Origin: Ilex aquifolium
Lineage: Eukaryota; Streptophyta; Magnoliopsida; Aquifoliales; Aquifoliaceae
NCBI GenBank assembly: GCA_951799425.1
Contig: OX637402.1
Location: 29,356,492 to 29,420,491 of the forward strand
DNA: 64,000 nucleotides
Reading direction: 5' to 3'
Shown: positions 23,861 through 37,185 of the stretch, piece after piece
Layout: the number at the start of each line of letters is the position of its first letter
Numbering within the stretch: the stretch's first letter is position 1
Made by a program: the position numbers and the translations under genes
The notes under the pieces: generated by a model
Databases searched by the model: none
What the model saw: only the letters and a program-made list of their open reading frames with translations
What the model was told of the DNA's origin: nothing

Positions 23861-26800
23861 TTGCTACAATGAGGACACTGGTTAGATTTCGTGGCTAAGG
23901 CTTCATGTATGTGTTGCTTTGCACATCCACATGAAAAAGAGTATGGGAATAAAAGGAGAAAGTAAATATTGTTTTTAATAGAAATTAGAAATCTATAGGA
24001 ACAATATAGTGGACTATTGAAGAATTCTGCCCTTGAATAATTTATTATGCTGTCAAAAAGCTTGCCCCCCATGTTATTTTTGATTTTGTGCTATATCATA
24101 TGTATACTGTAATTAGTTATGAGGTCTCCTCTTTTACATTGCTAAATAAAATTTCTATTTGTTTTTTTTTTCATAGAACTTGTGACCAATTTTGGTTACA
24201 TGATTCTTATTGCAAGTTTACTGATTTCTTCTACAGAATGTAGTTATGTGATTATTATCGGATATTGTAGATAGTGTTTACGATTTGCTTCTCAGTGCTT
24301 AATCAAGAATATTGTTGTCTGCCTCTACACGCTTCATTTTAACCTTTTGGTTTGTATAGGTACCAGATTGATGTAGGTTTTGGTTCATTGGAAAAGGCAA
24401 CATTGACTATAAAACAAAATTATCAAACTACCGATTCGCATTATAAGATCCTACAATTCCACCATCAAATATAGGCAAATCCGTTCGAGTCTCTTGAAAA
24501 TCTCACTTCATAGAGTCTTAACGGACTGAGACGTGGATCTTGTAGGATCGTAGGATCCTCATCCCAATTATGATTTTATCGATCCAAGTTGTTTAATTTG
24601 TAGATTAGGCAACTTTAGTTATTGTCTTCTTGACATGTCCCTATCCTTATTTATTGCTTGAATAGCTACAGACTAGGCCCATAAGTGATTGTCCCATACT
24701 CTTATTAGTCTATTAGGGAATTTCATCCGGTTAGAAAGCCTACAAAAAAGATTTTTTCGTCATACAAAATGCTCCTAATTCGTTTGTCTCCCTCGTTAGC
24801 CAACAGGTAGGTCTGTTCTCTTCTCTCTCGACTAGTGATCATAATTAGATATGTCTTCTATTATTATTCTCATCTTTTTTATTAGACTAGAATAGTCAGA
24901 GTTGTTGATTCAACAGTCTCTCGACCCAATCCCCCCTCTAGCCTTATCTCTCTCTAAAATTCTCCCATTACTCTTTACAAAATCCCACTATTAACCATTC
25001 ATCTTTGGTTTTTAATGCTCTTCAATACTCAGATTGTAGTTGCTCAAATTTTAATCATATCTCTAAGTTCGATATGTGTTGACTATATATTAGGTTTATT
25101 TTGTTTTGTTTTTCTTATAAGAATTCAATATTCATACATATATTTTTAGTCCCACGTTTCATTTCGTAGGATCATATGATTCTCTATCTAATCTTGCAAT
25201 TTGGATCCTTTGGCCTCTCACATCCAAAGTAGGATCCTAATTTTGAAAACTTTGCTTAAAAACTAAGAATCATAATTGATTATTTATATCCAAATTTGGA
25301 ACTGTACTTAATTATAATCCTACACAATCGTAGTTGCTTTGAAGTTAATACTTAAAAGTCTAATAAATTTAGTTGTACTCCTCATTTAACATATATGCAT
25401 GTTGCCTTTTCTTCAAGTACTACCTAAACAAATAATTAACATGTGGCTGATCAGTTATGTTCTTTATAAATAATCAATGACTATGATGGAAAATGCTCCT
25501 ATCTTGCTTTTATTTTGTTGGTTTTTATTTTTTTTCCCAAGGGATAGTAAAATCGAATTCTATATCAAGATAGAATATCCTGATGAGCAAGGGCGCAAAC
25601 AAATTTTGGAGGTTTACACAAAGAAATGAAAACGAGCTTCTCTCAAGTTGTTTTCTGCAAAGAAATTGGTATGTCATAAGTTAGAAATTTTGTTGTACAA
25701 ATCCTTGTTCACTAATGAAAATTGTCTATCACTGATCAATATATATAACACCTCTGTTCCTCATACTGCTTGCAGGGTGGTGCTGCACTGCACTAACATC
25801 CCTTGTCACACATTCACACTCGTATGCTAATGCTAAACTTTTGGACCTAGATTCAATGGGTATATGGGACAAAATGTCAAATTGACTATGAATCATTTTC
25901 TCCGTGCTTTAGAAGATAGCAAACTCAACCTCCAGGAGTCTAAACAACTCAGGTGAAGCACTTTAGATATAGTTTCTTATAGCTAAACAATCATCCATTT
26001 TGCAATCGTCTTGTACCAACTTTACATGAAATTTTCAACGAGATAACTTTTAATTTATTGACATGAGGCATAACATATGTTACGTCTCTGGATATCATCT
26101 TGAGTACACAAGTGGAATTTCATCTAGCAGCAAAATGCTTCCAAAGAACATGGATTTTCCATTGCATAGATGATAGATATCTTAGGCATAAAATTCTGCT
26201 CATCTGAGTTGGTTTTTCATGTATCAAACCCAACTGACTTTGGTACAAAGAATATGTCAAGTACCACACCTTTTTCACTGGTCTCCTAGTAAACCTTTGT
26301 TATCTGTGGTACTACAACCAAATGAAACTTTCAAATACCACTTACTATTTCAATAATTTTGTAGCCCTAAAACACGAACCAGGACACCAATTTTTGTCCA
26401 CCCTCTTTAGCGCATCTCCAGGGATCACATTTACCAGCTTTCCCTTTTCCTGATAGCTTAATTTTTGTGTGTTTGGGATGACAGTACTTCGCAATGAACT
26501 GGCCGAACTTTTTTCAAATCAATTGAGGCCTATGTTCAATTTGAACTTGTTTTCAGAAAAAAGGTGCTTTCTTAAATTTCTGTTTTTAGCATTTCATTTC
26601 CCTCCTAGAATACTGGTCCTTATAGCTTGTAAAACTAAAAGATCGAGGGAAAATGGATGACCTGATTGCAGGATGATTTTTTATTGCTTTCACTTAAAAT
26701 ATCCTTGTCTATTTATAGTCTTATTAGGTAAAATGGTTCCATTAGACTGAGGTTGAGTGGTTATGAGTCGGATTATCTTGCAGTTGAGGGAAAAGGTGCT

Positions 26801-28821
26801 TTCTTAAAAGGAAACGGATTCTTCTTTGGAAAGGACGACTGAGAATACATTGTTCAGAGTTCAATTACTAGAGAAGGGTAAAACTTTTTATTTGAAGTTC
26901 AGATGTGATGCAAGATAAAACCTATAGTTGCTTAGTTCCTCCATCTTGTGCTGCCCCATAAACACTAGGATTAGAATTTAGAAAGGTAAAGAACTGAGAT
27001 GGATCATTTCTTGGGTTCCTGATCTGGACAAGGTTAGAAGAATTTGCAAGGACAACGGTGGGAAAGAGCGTTTGCCTTGCAGGAAAATACTTGCTCTTCT
27101 TTTTCTTGCTCAAACTGTGCAAAGTCAATATCATATTTTTCTAATGGTTGTTAAGGGAGATTGTGCCAGCTCCATTCTTGGCTTCTAGCCATCATCCAAT
27201 CTTCTCAGTTTTGCAGCGTTGAGCATTTGATTTGTGATATTTTGGCGAAGATTTTGTTGAGGTTTTTTTCCGTAATTTGATGTGAATAGGTATTTACTTG
27301 GTGTTTACTTGATATTTTTGCTGTGTGAATTAATCTTGATATCATGAGTGGCTCAGCAAAACCTTGAGACGAGTTACACATCATCATAAGGGATTTTTTG
27401 GTAAGTGCACAACATTTTTAAGTTATATTCTTGTTGTGAGGCAAATCTGGGTAAATAGAGTTAGATGCCTCTATCAATAGTTATACATAAATTCAGATCG
27501 AACCATCTGAACCTTTTTGTTTATTATTCATACATTTATTCCACAAACTGAACTTGCATATCTACATTAGAGAACTGCATGCATTAGCTTCATTTCAGGA
27601 GAAATCCCTTAATTTTTATTTGGAAAAGGTGATAGTTGTTCTACTTTTCATCCTGACGAGTTTTTTTTCTTCTTCTTATCTAAATTTTAGGATGGAGGAA
27701 GAACGAACTGTAAGGACTTGTTGTTTCTTATTTTAAATCAGTAAAGGGTCTTTGAAAAAGTGTCTATTGTTTCACCTATATGTATATATTTTTGTTTTGT
27801 AGCCGCAGTGGAGCTCCATTGATACACCAAAATTTTTGAAAATTTCCTACTCGTCTTTTCAAGAGGATAAGGCCAAATTTGAGAGAAAAATGTAAGTTCT
27901 CACTAATTACAATTACATTCATCTTTTATAATTGCTTCTTAATCGTGGCTTCAACATTCAATCCTGTCATTATAGGAGACAGTTCTAAAGGAGGCTCTCT
28001 TTTCTTATGAAGAGGATAAGGCCAAATTTAAGATGAAATTCGTAAGTTCATACTAATTACGATCATCTCTCATAATTGCTTCTTAACCGATTGAGCTTAA
28101 ACATTTAATCATTTCATTATACGAGATGCTTCTGAAGGACAAAGCTGAATTTGAGATGAAAATTTTAAGTTCTTAGTAATAAGTTGGTCTCTCATAATTG
28201 CCTCACAGCCTAGGCTTTTAACATTCAAATATGTCATTACAGTAGTCACTTCTGAAAAAAGTCCTCTCTTCTTATGAACCGCACAATGCCAACTTTGAGA
28301 TGAAAATTATAAGTTCTCACTAATTAAGATGATCTTTTGTAATTGCCTCGTAATCGAGGTTGTAACCTTTAATCATGTCATTACAGGAGGCACATCTATA
28401 GGCAGCCCTCTCTTCTTGGAAAAAGGATAAGGTCATACTTGAGGAGAAAATTGTTAGTCTTCACTAATTACTATTATCTCTTAGAACTGTTTCTGAACCG
28501 TGCCTCCAACATTTAATTGTGTCTTTACAGGAGGCACTTGGTGCTGCTGTCGAATGTGTTAAGCAGGAACTTGGAAAGTTCAATTGATTGTAGAAATGGG
28601 GACTTTTGAACAACTGAGCTGTCAATTGGATTCTCTTTCGTCTGAGCACGAGGCTTGTTTTTTTTTTTTTTTTTTTTAACTTGTATGCCATTGTCTGCTA
28701 CTCATGTCACATAACTTTATCAACACATATCTATAAACTTGAATTGGTGGTTGATAATTCTTAACATCAACACATATCTGTAAACTTGACAAACAAGATT
28801 GAATTTACAAGCTTTGCATTG

Positions 28822-30200
28822 GTTGTCGGAGCCATGGGAATTCAGAGTTAGGGTTGTATGCTGCTGAACAATTACTTGGCCTTAAACCAAAAGATTATGA
28901 GACTTATGTATTGTTGTTAAGCATGTACCACTTGACAGGGAGAGGACAAGATTTTTTTTTTATGCTCTGTTTGGTATGATGAGAAAATAGAAAGATGGAA
29001 AGTTAAAAGAATGGAAAGTTGGAGGGATAAATAAAACTTCATGTTTGGTAAAGAAGGAAAATAGGAAGGATAGAAAAGTGGATAGATTAATTTTTCTTTC
29101 AACTCATTAAAATTAATTCACGAACAAAAAATATAAAAGGCTCATATTCAATTCAATCAGATAAACTCAAAATTGATACTATCAACCCGTTTATTTAAAA
29201 ATAAACATTTTTTCTATTTTCTTGTTTGTATGGTAATGTGAAACTAACATGTTTAACTAGTATTATAGATATAAAATGTTAATTATTTGTAACTATTTAT
29301 TAAGCACTGATATAATTATTATATAAAAAGATATTTTTACTTATTATTATTATATTTATTTAAGTTAATTTTTAGTTTGTAGAAAAAATATTAACATGGA
29401 TGCAATTAAGTGAAATACAATATTAGCGTTAAATTTTTTATTCAAAGCTTATGTGGGTCAACACGAATACGAGCATAAACAGGATACGAAAATAAATAGG
29501 TTAACTTGTAACTCGACATGACACAATTAGTTAAATGAGTTGAGTTATATTTGACTAATGTTCGACACAAATCCGTAATGACTTAACACGAATCGACTCG
29601 ATTGTCATCTCTAATCTTAGCCAAGATAAAAATAAAAAAATAAAAAAAATTTGGTCATTTTATTTTTCATCCATCCAACCAAACACAAAAGAAGGAAAAT
29701 GTATCATTTCTTGAATGATAGAAAGTGTATCCCTCCTAGTTTCCATCTTTCCCACTTTTCATCATTCTACCAAACGGAGCATTAAGATTAGAAAAATGAA
29801 GAGATGAAAAACTCGAAAAATTAAAGGATGAGGTTTATTCATTCAAGTGTGATGAACAGTTTCACCGACAAATTATTGAGGGATTTGCTCGAGAAAGCAA
29901 GGACTCTTGGATATAAACCACAAGGAAGTTTAGAGATAACGGATGAGGATAATGTATAAATCTTTTTATCCATTGTTCATCATAGTGAAAAATTGGCTCT
30001 TGCGTTTGGGTTGTTGAACACTCCAAATGTTGCCACGGATTATTAAGAGTATTAGCACGTGTAGAGATTGCCATACTTTTATAAAATTCATCTTTGTATT
30101 AATTGAAAGGGAAATCATTATTCGAGATAGTAAGTGCCTGCACAATTTATCAATGGCCAATGTTCATGCAGGGATTTTGGCAATCTTCTTTGATATTATT
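28822..30200 (+). pseudogene. PPR-DYW gene fragment after copy C, split by a MITE
   Basis: 28822-28950 matches the E-domain part of the fragment after copy A (tcggagccatgggaattcag). 29785-30180 matches its end (HHSEKLALAFGLLNTP...RDCHTFIKF in broken frames). An 819-bp inverted-repeat element separates the two parts. About 0.5 kb present after copy A is missing here: the join goes straight from tttgcattg to gttgtcgga. Clear pseudogene. Confidence 0.78.
28963..29781. mobile_element. PIF/Harbinger-like MITE inside a PPR relic (819 bp)
   Basis: Terminal inverted repeats tgctctgtttggtatgatga and tcattctaccaaacggagca, with a 3-bp TTA target duplication at 28960-28962 and 29782-29784, as is typical of PIF/Harbinger elements. 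No transposase is seen. It splits the PPR-DYW fragment that follows copy C. Confidence 0.75.
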
Positions 30201-31990
30201 TGAGCCTAAGCCATGAGCCGGCTAATTCGTAATGTGGTAATCCTTTCACCTTTTAAGTAGCCATGAAATTTTGTTGTATCTAATTTTTTTGATGTTTTGA
30301 AATTTTTTTATTCTGTGCCATAAGCCATGTCAATGGCCATGAAGTCACTATATCAAAAATACATAAGGTGGAGTGTAGTTTTTGCAGTCAATTTGCAATG
30401 ATTTATATTTAGCTTCAGTGACCGCTCAAGATAACATTTTATTTGTGCATTTATGGGTTTGATAACTTTATACTCAGTTGAATAATGTTTGCACTGATTA
30501 AAGTAGTATTTAGGATGATTATGAAATTCAAAACAGTACTTCGTAAGAAAGTATAAGTGATTTAACGTAGTGGTGGCGACAACAATGGTGGTGATGTGAT
30601 GACAGTGTTGGTGGAGGAGATTAAGGTAAAAATGAGCGGCGTTTTGTGCTTAAGTGTTTTTAAGGAAGTAGATTTTTTCTATTTTCTACTTATGAACTTA
30701 AAACTCTAGTTTTTTTTAAGTTATACCAAACACCATTTAAATTTTGGATAACATAGATCTGCATTTTTACTCTGTACGAAGTTGGATAATGTAACTGGCT
30801 GGAAGCCTGAGAACAATTAAGTTTTTGCTCTTCGATATGTAAACTAAGGTAACCCGGGCTTCAAGATACGGTGTAACGTAAGTGAGAAGTGATAGATTTG
30901 GAAGGGGAATTCAATGTGAATGTTTTTGAAAGAAATGTTGATGGCCGTTGGATGATTCTATTTGAGACCGTCGAATGAATTTATTGAAGCTATTCTATTT
31001 TATATTATAAAAATTATATTATAAATGGACAGTGTTTCCTTATATATATCTTGCTTTACTTCCTAAAGTGAGTTATGGATTTGGTTTGTCTAAAGTTGTG
31101 ACAGAAGTAATAACTTTTGCTTTCGATGTCACCTTGCGCATTGGTCTCTCCGTGTAAATGGTCAGAAATGATGTTTTTACGTTGACGACCCTCTGCTGGC
31201 TTATCTGAACAACTCGAATTCCTTTTTGGAATTTAATCGATTTGACTTATTTATAATCATTTAGTTAGGGCGAATTATACTTTACACCCTAAAATATTTA
31301 AGAATATTTATTTCATACCTTTGAAGACTAAATTTTTCACATTACATCTTTAATATATTAAAAATGTTGTAATGTGGCTTTTCCGTTAGTTTCTGTTATT
31401 CATTATGTCAACGTCAATACAGTATTTTGATGGAATAAAGTAACAGAAGTTAACGAAAATGGCACATTCCAATACTTTTAATATATTAAGGAAACAATGT
31501 AAAAAATCTAATTTTTTAGAGTGCAAAGTAAAAAATCTTAAGTGTTCTAGAGTATAAAGTGAGATTCCTCTTTAGTTTACAAAACAAATTGAATTTAATC
31601 AGCTTTATAAGTTCATTTACAAAATGAGCCGAACCTGAATAATTGTGTGCTTCGCTCATATAGGTAGTTGTCCAAATATTATTTTATTGTCTAACAACCA
31701 ATATTAAAAAAAAATAAACTACCCAATCTTAGCTCTAGGTTATATACATATCTCTCTCTCTCTCTCTCACTCCTTTCTAATATATTTTTAAGAAGTTTCA
31801 AACTTTTGGGCTAAACTTTTATGGTAAATCATCTAGATTCTGGGAGATTTGTAGTGAGAAAACAATTATTCAATAATCCATTATTGAATTCTATTGCTTA
31901 ATTTTAACGTAAAATTGAGTTTGGTTTCAATTCAAATAAAGCTAGAATACTATAAGTTTTTACCGATCCTAATTTGAGCAAGAATCTAAA
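30200..31990. other. Intergenic DNA between PPR relics
   Basis: AT-rich. The first 350 bp matches the flank after the other PPR relics. The rest holds the foldback MITE at 31265 and a short (TC)n run at 31752. No gene recognised. Confidence 0.55.
31265..31575. mobile_element. Probable foldback MITE
   Basis: Imperfect inverted arms: left agggcgaattatactttaca...aatatattaaaaatgttgta; right side has acttttaatatattaagg ... gtataaagtgagattcctct. About 310 bp, AT-rich, with no coding frame. Target duplication not clear. Confidence 0.5.
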
Positions 31991-32227
31991 GTGGGAATTT
32001 GTGTTTGTCACAGTGAAAAGTTAGCTATTATGTTTGGGTTGTTGAACACTTCAAATGTTGTCCCTATACGAATTATTAAGAGTATTAGCATTTGTAAATA
32101 TTGTCATAGATTTACAAAATTCATATTTGTATTGATTGACAGGGAAATCATAATTCTAGATAATAAGCATCTGCACCAATTTGTCAATGGCTACGGTTTA
32201 TATGAGGACTTTGTGAATGGACATTGA
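31991..32227 (+). pseudogene. DYW-domain fragment, third PPR relic
   Basis: A 79-codon open stretch reading CHSEKLAIMFGLLNTSN, then ISICKYCHRFTKF and DREIIILDNKHLHQFVNG. The HSE and CxxCH metal-binding signatures of the DYW domain are visible and the end runs further than in the other relics. No PPR repeats precede it and the DYW terminus is lost, so it is a remnant despite being open. Confidence 0.75.
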
Positions 32228-35200
32228 CTACTCCATGTGCTGGCTAATACGTAACGTGGATATCCCTCTCACCTAGAATTTTTTTGTATCTTCTTTTTTT
32301 TTTGGGATGTTTCAGAAAATTTCTCCCTTCTTTGGCAATTACCATTTGTGGCTTAAACAACGGATGATGCAGTATTAGGGGTCGTTTGTATGATTCACTA
32401 TTTAAGATTAAATTGGTTTAGTAAGACCAACCCAAGCACACGCAATTGTGTTTTTGAGATAATAATAATCTGATATATTTAATCTATAGAATTAGTTCAA
32501 GTGACAGTTGACCACTTGATAGACGCTTTAAATTTATATTGGTCAAGGGTTTGATACTCTACAGGATGAAAATATTTTTTGGGACAACTTTTTTTAGATT
32601 TAACCCTTGCATATGGAGAAGAGACTTTGCGTGTGGGCCCGAGTTGACTATCAGCCACGAGTCCAAATGGGCTCGGTTGATGGTGGGTTCTGAGTTATCA
32701 AAATAATAATATGTTATATTTTTATTCTATCCCATTTTGGGAATGATTAGATTGGAGTAGAAAAAATATGCAAGTCTTTTAATCTGACATTAAATCAAAT
32801 GTCGTTTTTGACAATATTACTTTTTGTCTAATAAATCGTTTAATTTGATGTAATGATGCATTAGTAATTATAATTTTGGTAAGTGGTACTGATATAAGTG
32901 GTATAAATACATGGGGTTCACAGATTCATGTCAAATCATGTACAAAAATTATTATTTTTTGTTACTCAATTAACTATTTTTCATAGAACTCATCCTTTAA
33001 AATTCATCTAAACCCACGTATCAATCAGGTCCTTGAGGTTCTGGTGCATGACTCATGAAACAATTGATGTGGGTCTTTGTGAAATTTCCTTGGAAAATGA
33101 TAGAAGTGGACCATATAGTCAAAGCTAATAGCTTTGGGATATCCACACCGTGTGAGGTACAGTTGATGCAATTAAAAAAGGACGTCGCTGTATACTTCAA
33201 TCTTATAGTTTGAGTTTCTTCCCCCAACCCAAGCAATAGTGGGTCACCCTCCCTCTGCCTACTTTTTTCCTTCTACCCCATTTTTCAGCCTTTAAGAGTC
33301 TCCGACGAGGGACTTTTCTTTTTGTATATCAACAAGTATGGTAGATCTCTAATTTAAATGTTATAATTGATCCCAAATCAATCGTGAATTCACATTTAGA
33401 AGGTATAATTTGAATTTCAAAAATAATAACTTGATTTTTGAAAATTAATGATAATATTTAGGAATTGATCATAAGGTTTGTAGCTATAACTTATTATCCC
33501 AAAAAAAAAAAATTCTATCAAAAAAAATTATAATTTTCAATACATAGTTCTGTCCTGTGCTGCTGTGCATCTATTGGAAGTACTACGAAATTTTATTAAA
33601 ATATTATTCAGACCTTTTGTAAGTAATACATAATTCACTTCCTTTGAAATCATAATAAGTTTATTTTTAGCCTAAAATACACAACTTAATAAGATTAAGG
33701 GGAAGTGTAATTAGTTACCAACCCCAAGGTGAGAGTGTGTCACAATTTTTCCCGAGTATTTGAGTTTGTTAATTATATTTTAATTATAAGTATCAAAATT
33801 TTGTTGTAGTACATTGTTTTGGTTATCTAAGAAATGAAAATATTTTAAAAATATAATGAAAATAAAAATATATATTTTTAAAATATTTATTTGAAACACA
33901 CCGAAATATCTCAAAATATTTTAAAATATTTCATAATACCTCAAAATACCTTAAAATAATTCATTTTAATTTACATTAAAACAAAAATATTTCGACTGCT
34001 TCTAAATGTTCCTGCCTGCAATTCATAATAATGCCAGGAATAGTTTTGGCCTCGCCAACTACTAATTCAAGACTTTCTTCTCTTCCTTTTTACATTTCTT
34101 TCCGTCCAAATTTGTTCTTGAAGATGAACTTTTTGTCAAGAAGTGACAGCTTTTGCCTTCAGTTGTCACCTTCCACTTTGTTATCTTTTAAAGTTGAACA
34201 CTCCACAGTTAAAAAAAAATTGACACCACCGTTACCAAAAATAAACAAAAAAGGTTGACAACGCCAAAGTCCGTGCTCCCTATGTTATAATTTCAATTTC
34301 AATGGATTGTTTTGGCAAGCCCTGTTTTAATTAGCTCTCTACTTGGACTTGCATACCAGTTTGGGTTCATGTTGCCACTTCTGTCCGCTTGCCCATTAAT
34401 ACTTTATTGGGAAAATTACAGATTACCACCATGTGGTTTGACCTAGGAACACATTACCTCCTTAAACCTTGAAAATATACACATAACCTCCTATAGTTTT
34501 GGACCAAATTAAAATCGTTAAATTTTTCATCCAAAGTAACGGAGATTTCATCTCACGCTACTAAAATGTGAGGTTGGGTTGTTTCTTTCCAAAATTAATC
34601 ATTTTTAAGACCCAAATACCCTTTAGTAGGAGAAACTATTTCATGATTAACTCTAACAGAATCCTTCTTCAACTACCCCTTTCTCTATGTGATCTAGTTT
34701 ATCACCTATTTCTACACAAATTTATGTGATTCAAAACCCAATTCAAAGCCAAGCCAATAGAAAATCAAATTCACAGTTTAACCCTTCAGGAGTAAGACTA
34801 ATTAAAATAATAACAATAGGTGTAAGATTTAATCAAGTGTGACCGATTATTGTTGAATTGAAGCTGGTCTTCAACAATTCCAATATTTTAAATTATCAGG
34901 CTGGGTCCCTCTCTTTGCACAACAAATTCCTACCTATTATCAATGCTTTGGTTAGCTTGCGTGGGCTCTATTACAGTTATCAAAAGAAACAAATAAATCT
35001 ACCATCAAAATCTAATGTACAAAGCAATCTGCTTCCACGAAATGATAACGGGGGCAAGTTGGTTCGCTCAACTTTTGTTGCCGTGTTCAACCAGATAGGC
35101 TCGGCTCATGTGGAGAAAATATTCATTACAACGGTGGACACCGGCCCTTTTGAGTCACGAATTTGGCACTAAATACAAACTTAAAAGAGATACTCATTTT

Positions 35201-36029
35201 TCAGACTAAGATACCTCATACCATTGATAAAAACTAGAACCACATGTTACATTCCTAACGTCCGTGTCGGCATCACCCATGTAGCCAAAAGGTAAATTTA
35301 AACAACAAATAGTATTACGTGAATCCTTGATATATTTATGTTATTGGGTTAACAAAAGGAGAATTACACTCAAACTTCTTAAGTTTGTCACTTAATCATT
35401 CAGATCCCTTAAAGTTTGTACGCGCGTAACACTTAGACCACTGATGTAAATATATCTATTAATAAATTACATCTAGACCCCCTGAAGTTTATAAACATAT
35501 ATTACTTAGACCCCTTAAGTTTAAAATGTTATACTTAGACCAAAAATACTTCAATCAAAGACAAAATATCAAATATTTTAAATTTTACAATTAAAATTCA
35601 TGTTCTATTATATCATTTATTGAAATAAAATCAAAAATAAAAATTTAATTTTTTTCTTAAAAAATCGTAATTAATATACAATTATATTGTCTATTGTGAA
35701 TTGCCAAAACGATGGATATATATGCCACCGCGTCATTAGTCACATAGTGTCAACATTCAATAAAAATGCAACAAAATAGATAAAAAAAACATCCTACTTT
35801 GTTTACACGAGGGTGGTTACCAAATGACATGGAGGGTTGGTTATTAAAATATGTAAGATTTACTTATTTATTTGTTATGTTTTTTTATTATAAACTTATT
35901 ATTATTATTAAATAATGATACTATGTAACGATGTAATGTCACTATTGTCATTTTTTTTGGTCAAAGCCATATTGTCAAATGAATTTTCTCAAAGAGATGG
36001 TTTTCTTTTGGTAAAAGACATGGTTAAAG
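32228..36029. other. AT-rich intergenic DNA
   Basis: No supportable gene. 33830-33990 is very AT-rich with repeated tcaaaatattttaaaat phrases. 34410-34680 looks like a TE piece (taccaccatgtggtttgacc). 34858-35172 is open for 104 codons, but the product is not recognised and codon structure gives no support. 35358-35697 is the foldback arm. Confidence 0.5.
35358..35697. mobile_element. Single arm of the same foldback family
   Basis: 35358-35697 (gagaattacactcaaacttc ... attatattgtctattg) aligns with one arm of the element at 18591-19612, including cgcgcgtaacacttagacc and taaatatatc. The matching second arm is missing, so this is a truncated copy. Confidence 0.7.
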
Positions 36030-37185
36030 GCATGCACAAAGAGACACACTTGACAAATGTCAAGAGTGGCCCACCACCAATTTCGCAAGTGGTGGCCCAC
36101 CAATCTCAGACACACACACCTAACAAATGTCAAGAGTGGCCCACCACCAAGCTCAGACACACAGACACAGTGGGCCACCAATCTCACAAGAGTGGCCCAC
36201 AAATCTCAGACACACACACTCACTAATCTCACAAGAGTGGCCCACCAATCACAGACACACACTTGAAATGGGACCCACCAATCTCACACACTCACCAATC
36301 TCACAAGAATGGCCCACCAATCTCAGACACACACACTTAAAATGGGACCCATCAATCTCACAAGAGTGGCCCACCAATCTCAGACACACACGCACTTGAA
36401 ATGGGACCCACCAATCTCACAAGAGTGGCCCACCAATCTCAGAAACACACGCACTTGAAATGGGACCCACCAATCTCACAAGAGTGGCCCACCAATCTCA
36501 GACACACACACTCACTAATCTCACAAGAGTGGCCCACCAATCACAGACACACACACTTGAAATGGGACCCACCAATCTCACACACTCACCAATCTCACAA
36601 GAATGGCCCACCAATCTCAGACACACACACTTAGAATGGGACCCATCAATCTCACAAGAGTGGCCCACCAATCTCAGACACACACGCACTTGAAATGGGA
36701 CCCACCAATCTCAAACACACACACTTGCAATGGGACCACCAATTTCTCAAGAGTGGCCCACCAATCTCAGACACACACTTGAAATGGAACCCACAAATCT
36801 CTCAGACGACACACCAATCTCACAAGTGGTGGCCCACCACCAATCTCAGACACACACACTTGAAATGGGACCCATCAATCTCACACACTTGAAATGAGAC
36901 CTACCAATCTCACAAGAGTGGCCCACCAATCTCAGACACACACACTTAAAATGGGACCCACCAATCTCTCAGACGACACACCAATCTCACAAGTGGTGGC
37001 CCACCACCAATCTCAGACACACTCACTTGACAAATGTTAAGAGTGGCCCACCAATCTCAGACACACACACTTAAAATGGGACCCACCAATCTCTCAGACG
37101 ACACACCAATCTCACAAGTGGTGGCCCACTACCAATCTCAGACACACTCACTTGACAAATGTTAAGAGTGGCCCACCAATCAATT
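36030..37185 (+). repeat. 59-bp minisatellite upstream of copy B
   Basis: Tandem units of about 59 bp made of gagtggcccaccaatctcag, acacacacacttgaaatggg and acccaccaatctcacaa. The phrase gagtgg recurs at 36364, 36423 and 36482 (59-bp steps). A longer period near 290 bp is seen where actcactaatctc recurs at 36218 and 36510, and the 3' part has a variant of about 120 bp with tctctcagacgacacacc. The array carries many GGACCCAC and GGCCCA motifs. It lies 2.3-3.5 kb before the copy B ATG. Open frames across it are repeat artefacts. Confidence 0.9.

Larger units (their letters stand above)
1..27361 (+). repeat. Block 1 of a large tandem segmental duplication
   Basis: Collinear with 40580-64000: base 1 matches 40580, the copy A stop (9730) matches the copy B stop (50361), the exon-1 relic 17463 matches 54917, copy C exon 1 (22079) matches copy D exon 1 (58602), and about 27361 matches the window end. 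The offset falls from 40.58-40.63 kb to 36.5 kb because of block-specific insertions. Confidence 0.93.
22079..28587 (+). pseudogene. NSF-like copy C, decayed and missing exons 2-10
   Basis: Exon 1 is intact at 22079-22204 (MAMRITVITNDRAYTNLGF, stop after 41 codons). Intron-1 sequence similar to copy B runs to about 22500. Exons 2-10 (rest of the N domain, Walker A, Walker B, sensor 1) are absent; a leader-like stretch and a LINE fragment lie there instead. Homology resumes in intron 10, with exon 11 at about 25543-25668 (TGA inside, after TKK), exon 12 at 25777-25954 (frameshift at gcactgcactaacatcc), exon 13 at 27691-27709, exon 14 from 27803, and the tail array to 28587. The exon 16 acceptor and donor and the exon 17 donor are mutated, and exon 18 has an in-frame TAG. 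It cannot encode an ATPase. It lacks the intron-13 MITE of A and B. Confidence 0.88.

Noticed and set aside
34858..35172. 104-codon open frame in intergenic DNA
   Set aside because: No recognised domain, no neighbours, no splice or promoter support.
35915..36892. Several open frames of 65-103 codons rich in H, T and S across the 36-37 kb region
   Set aside because: They are translations of the 59-bp minisatellite in different frames; no start context, no family match.
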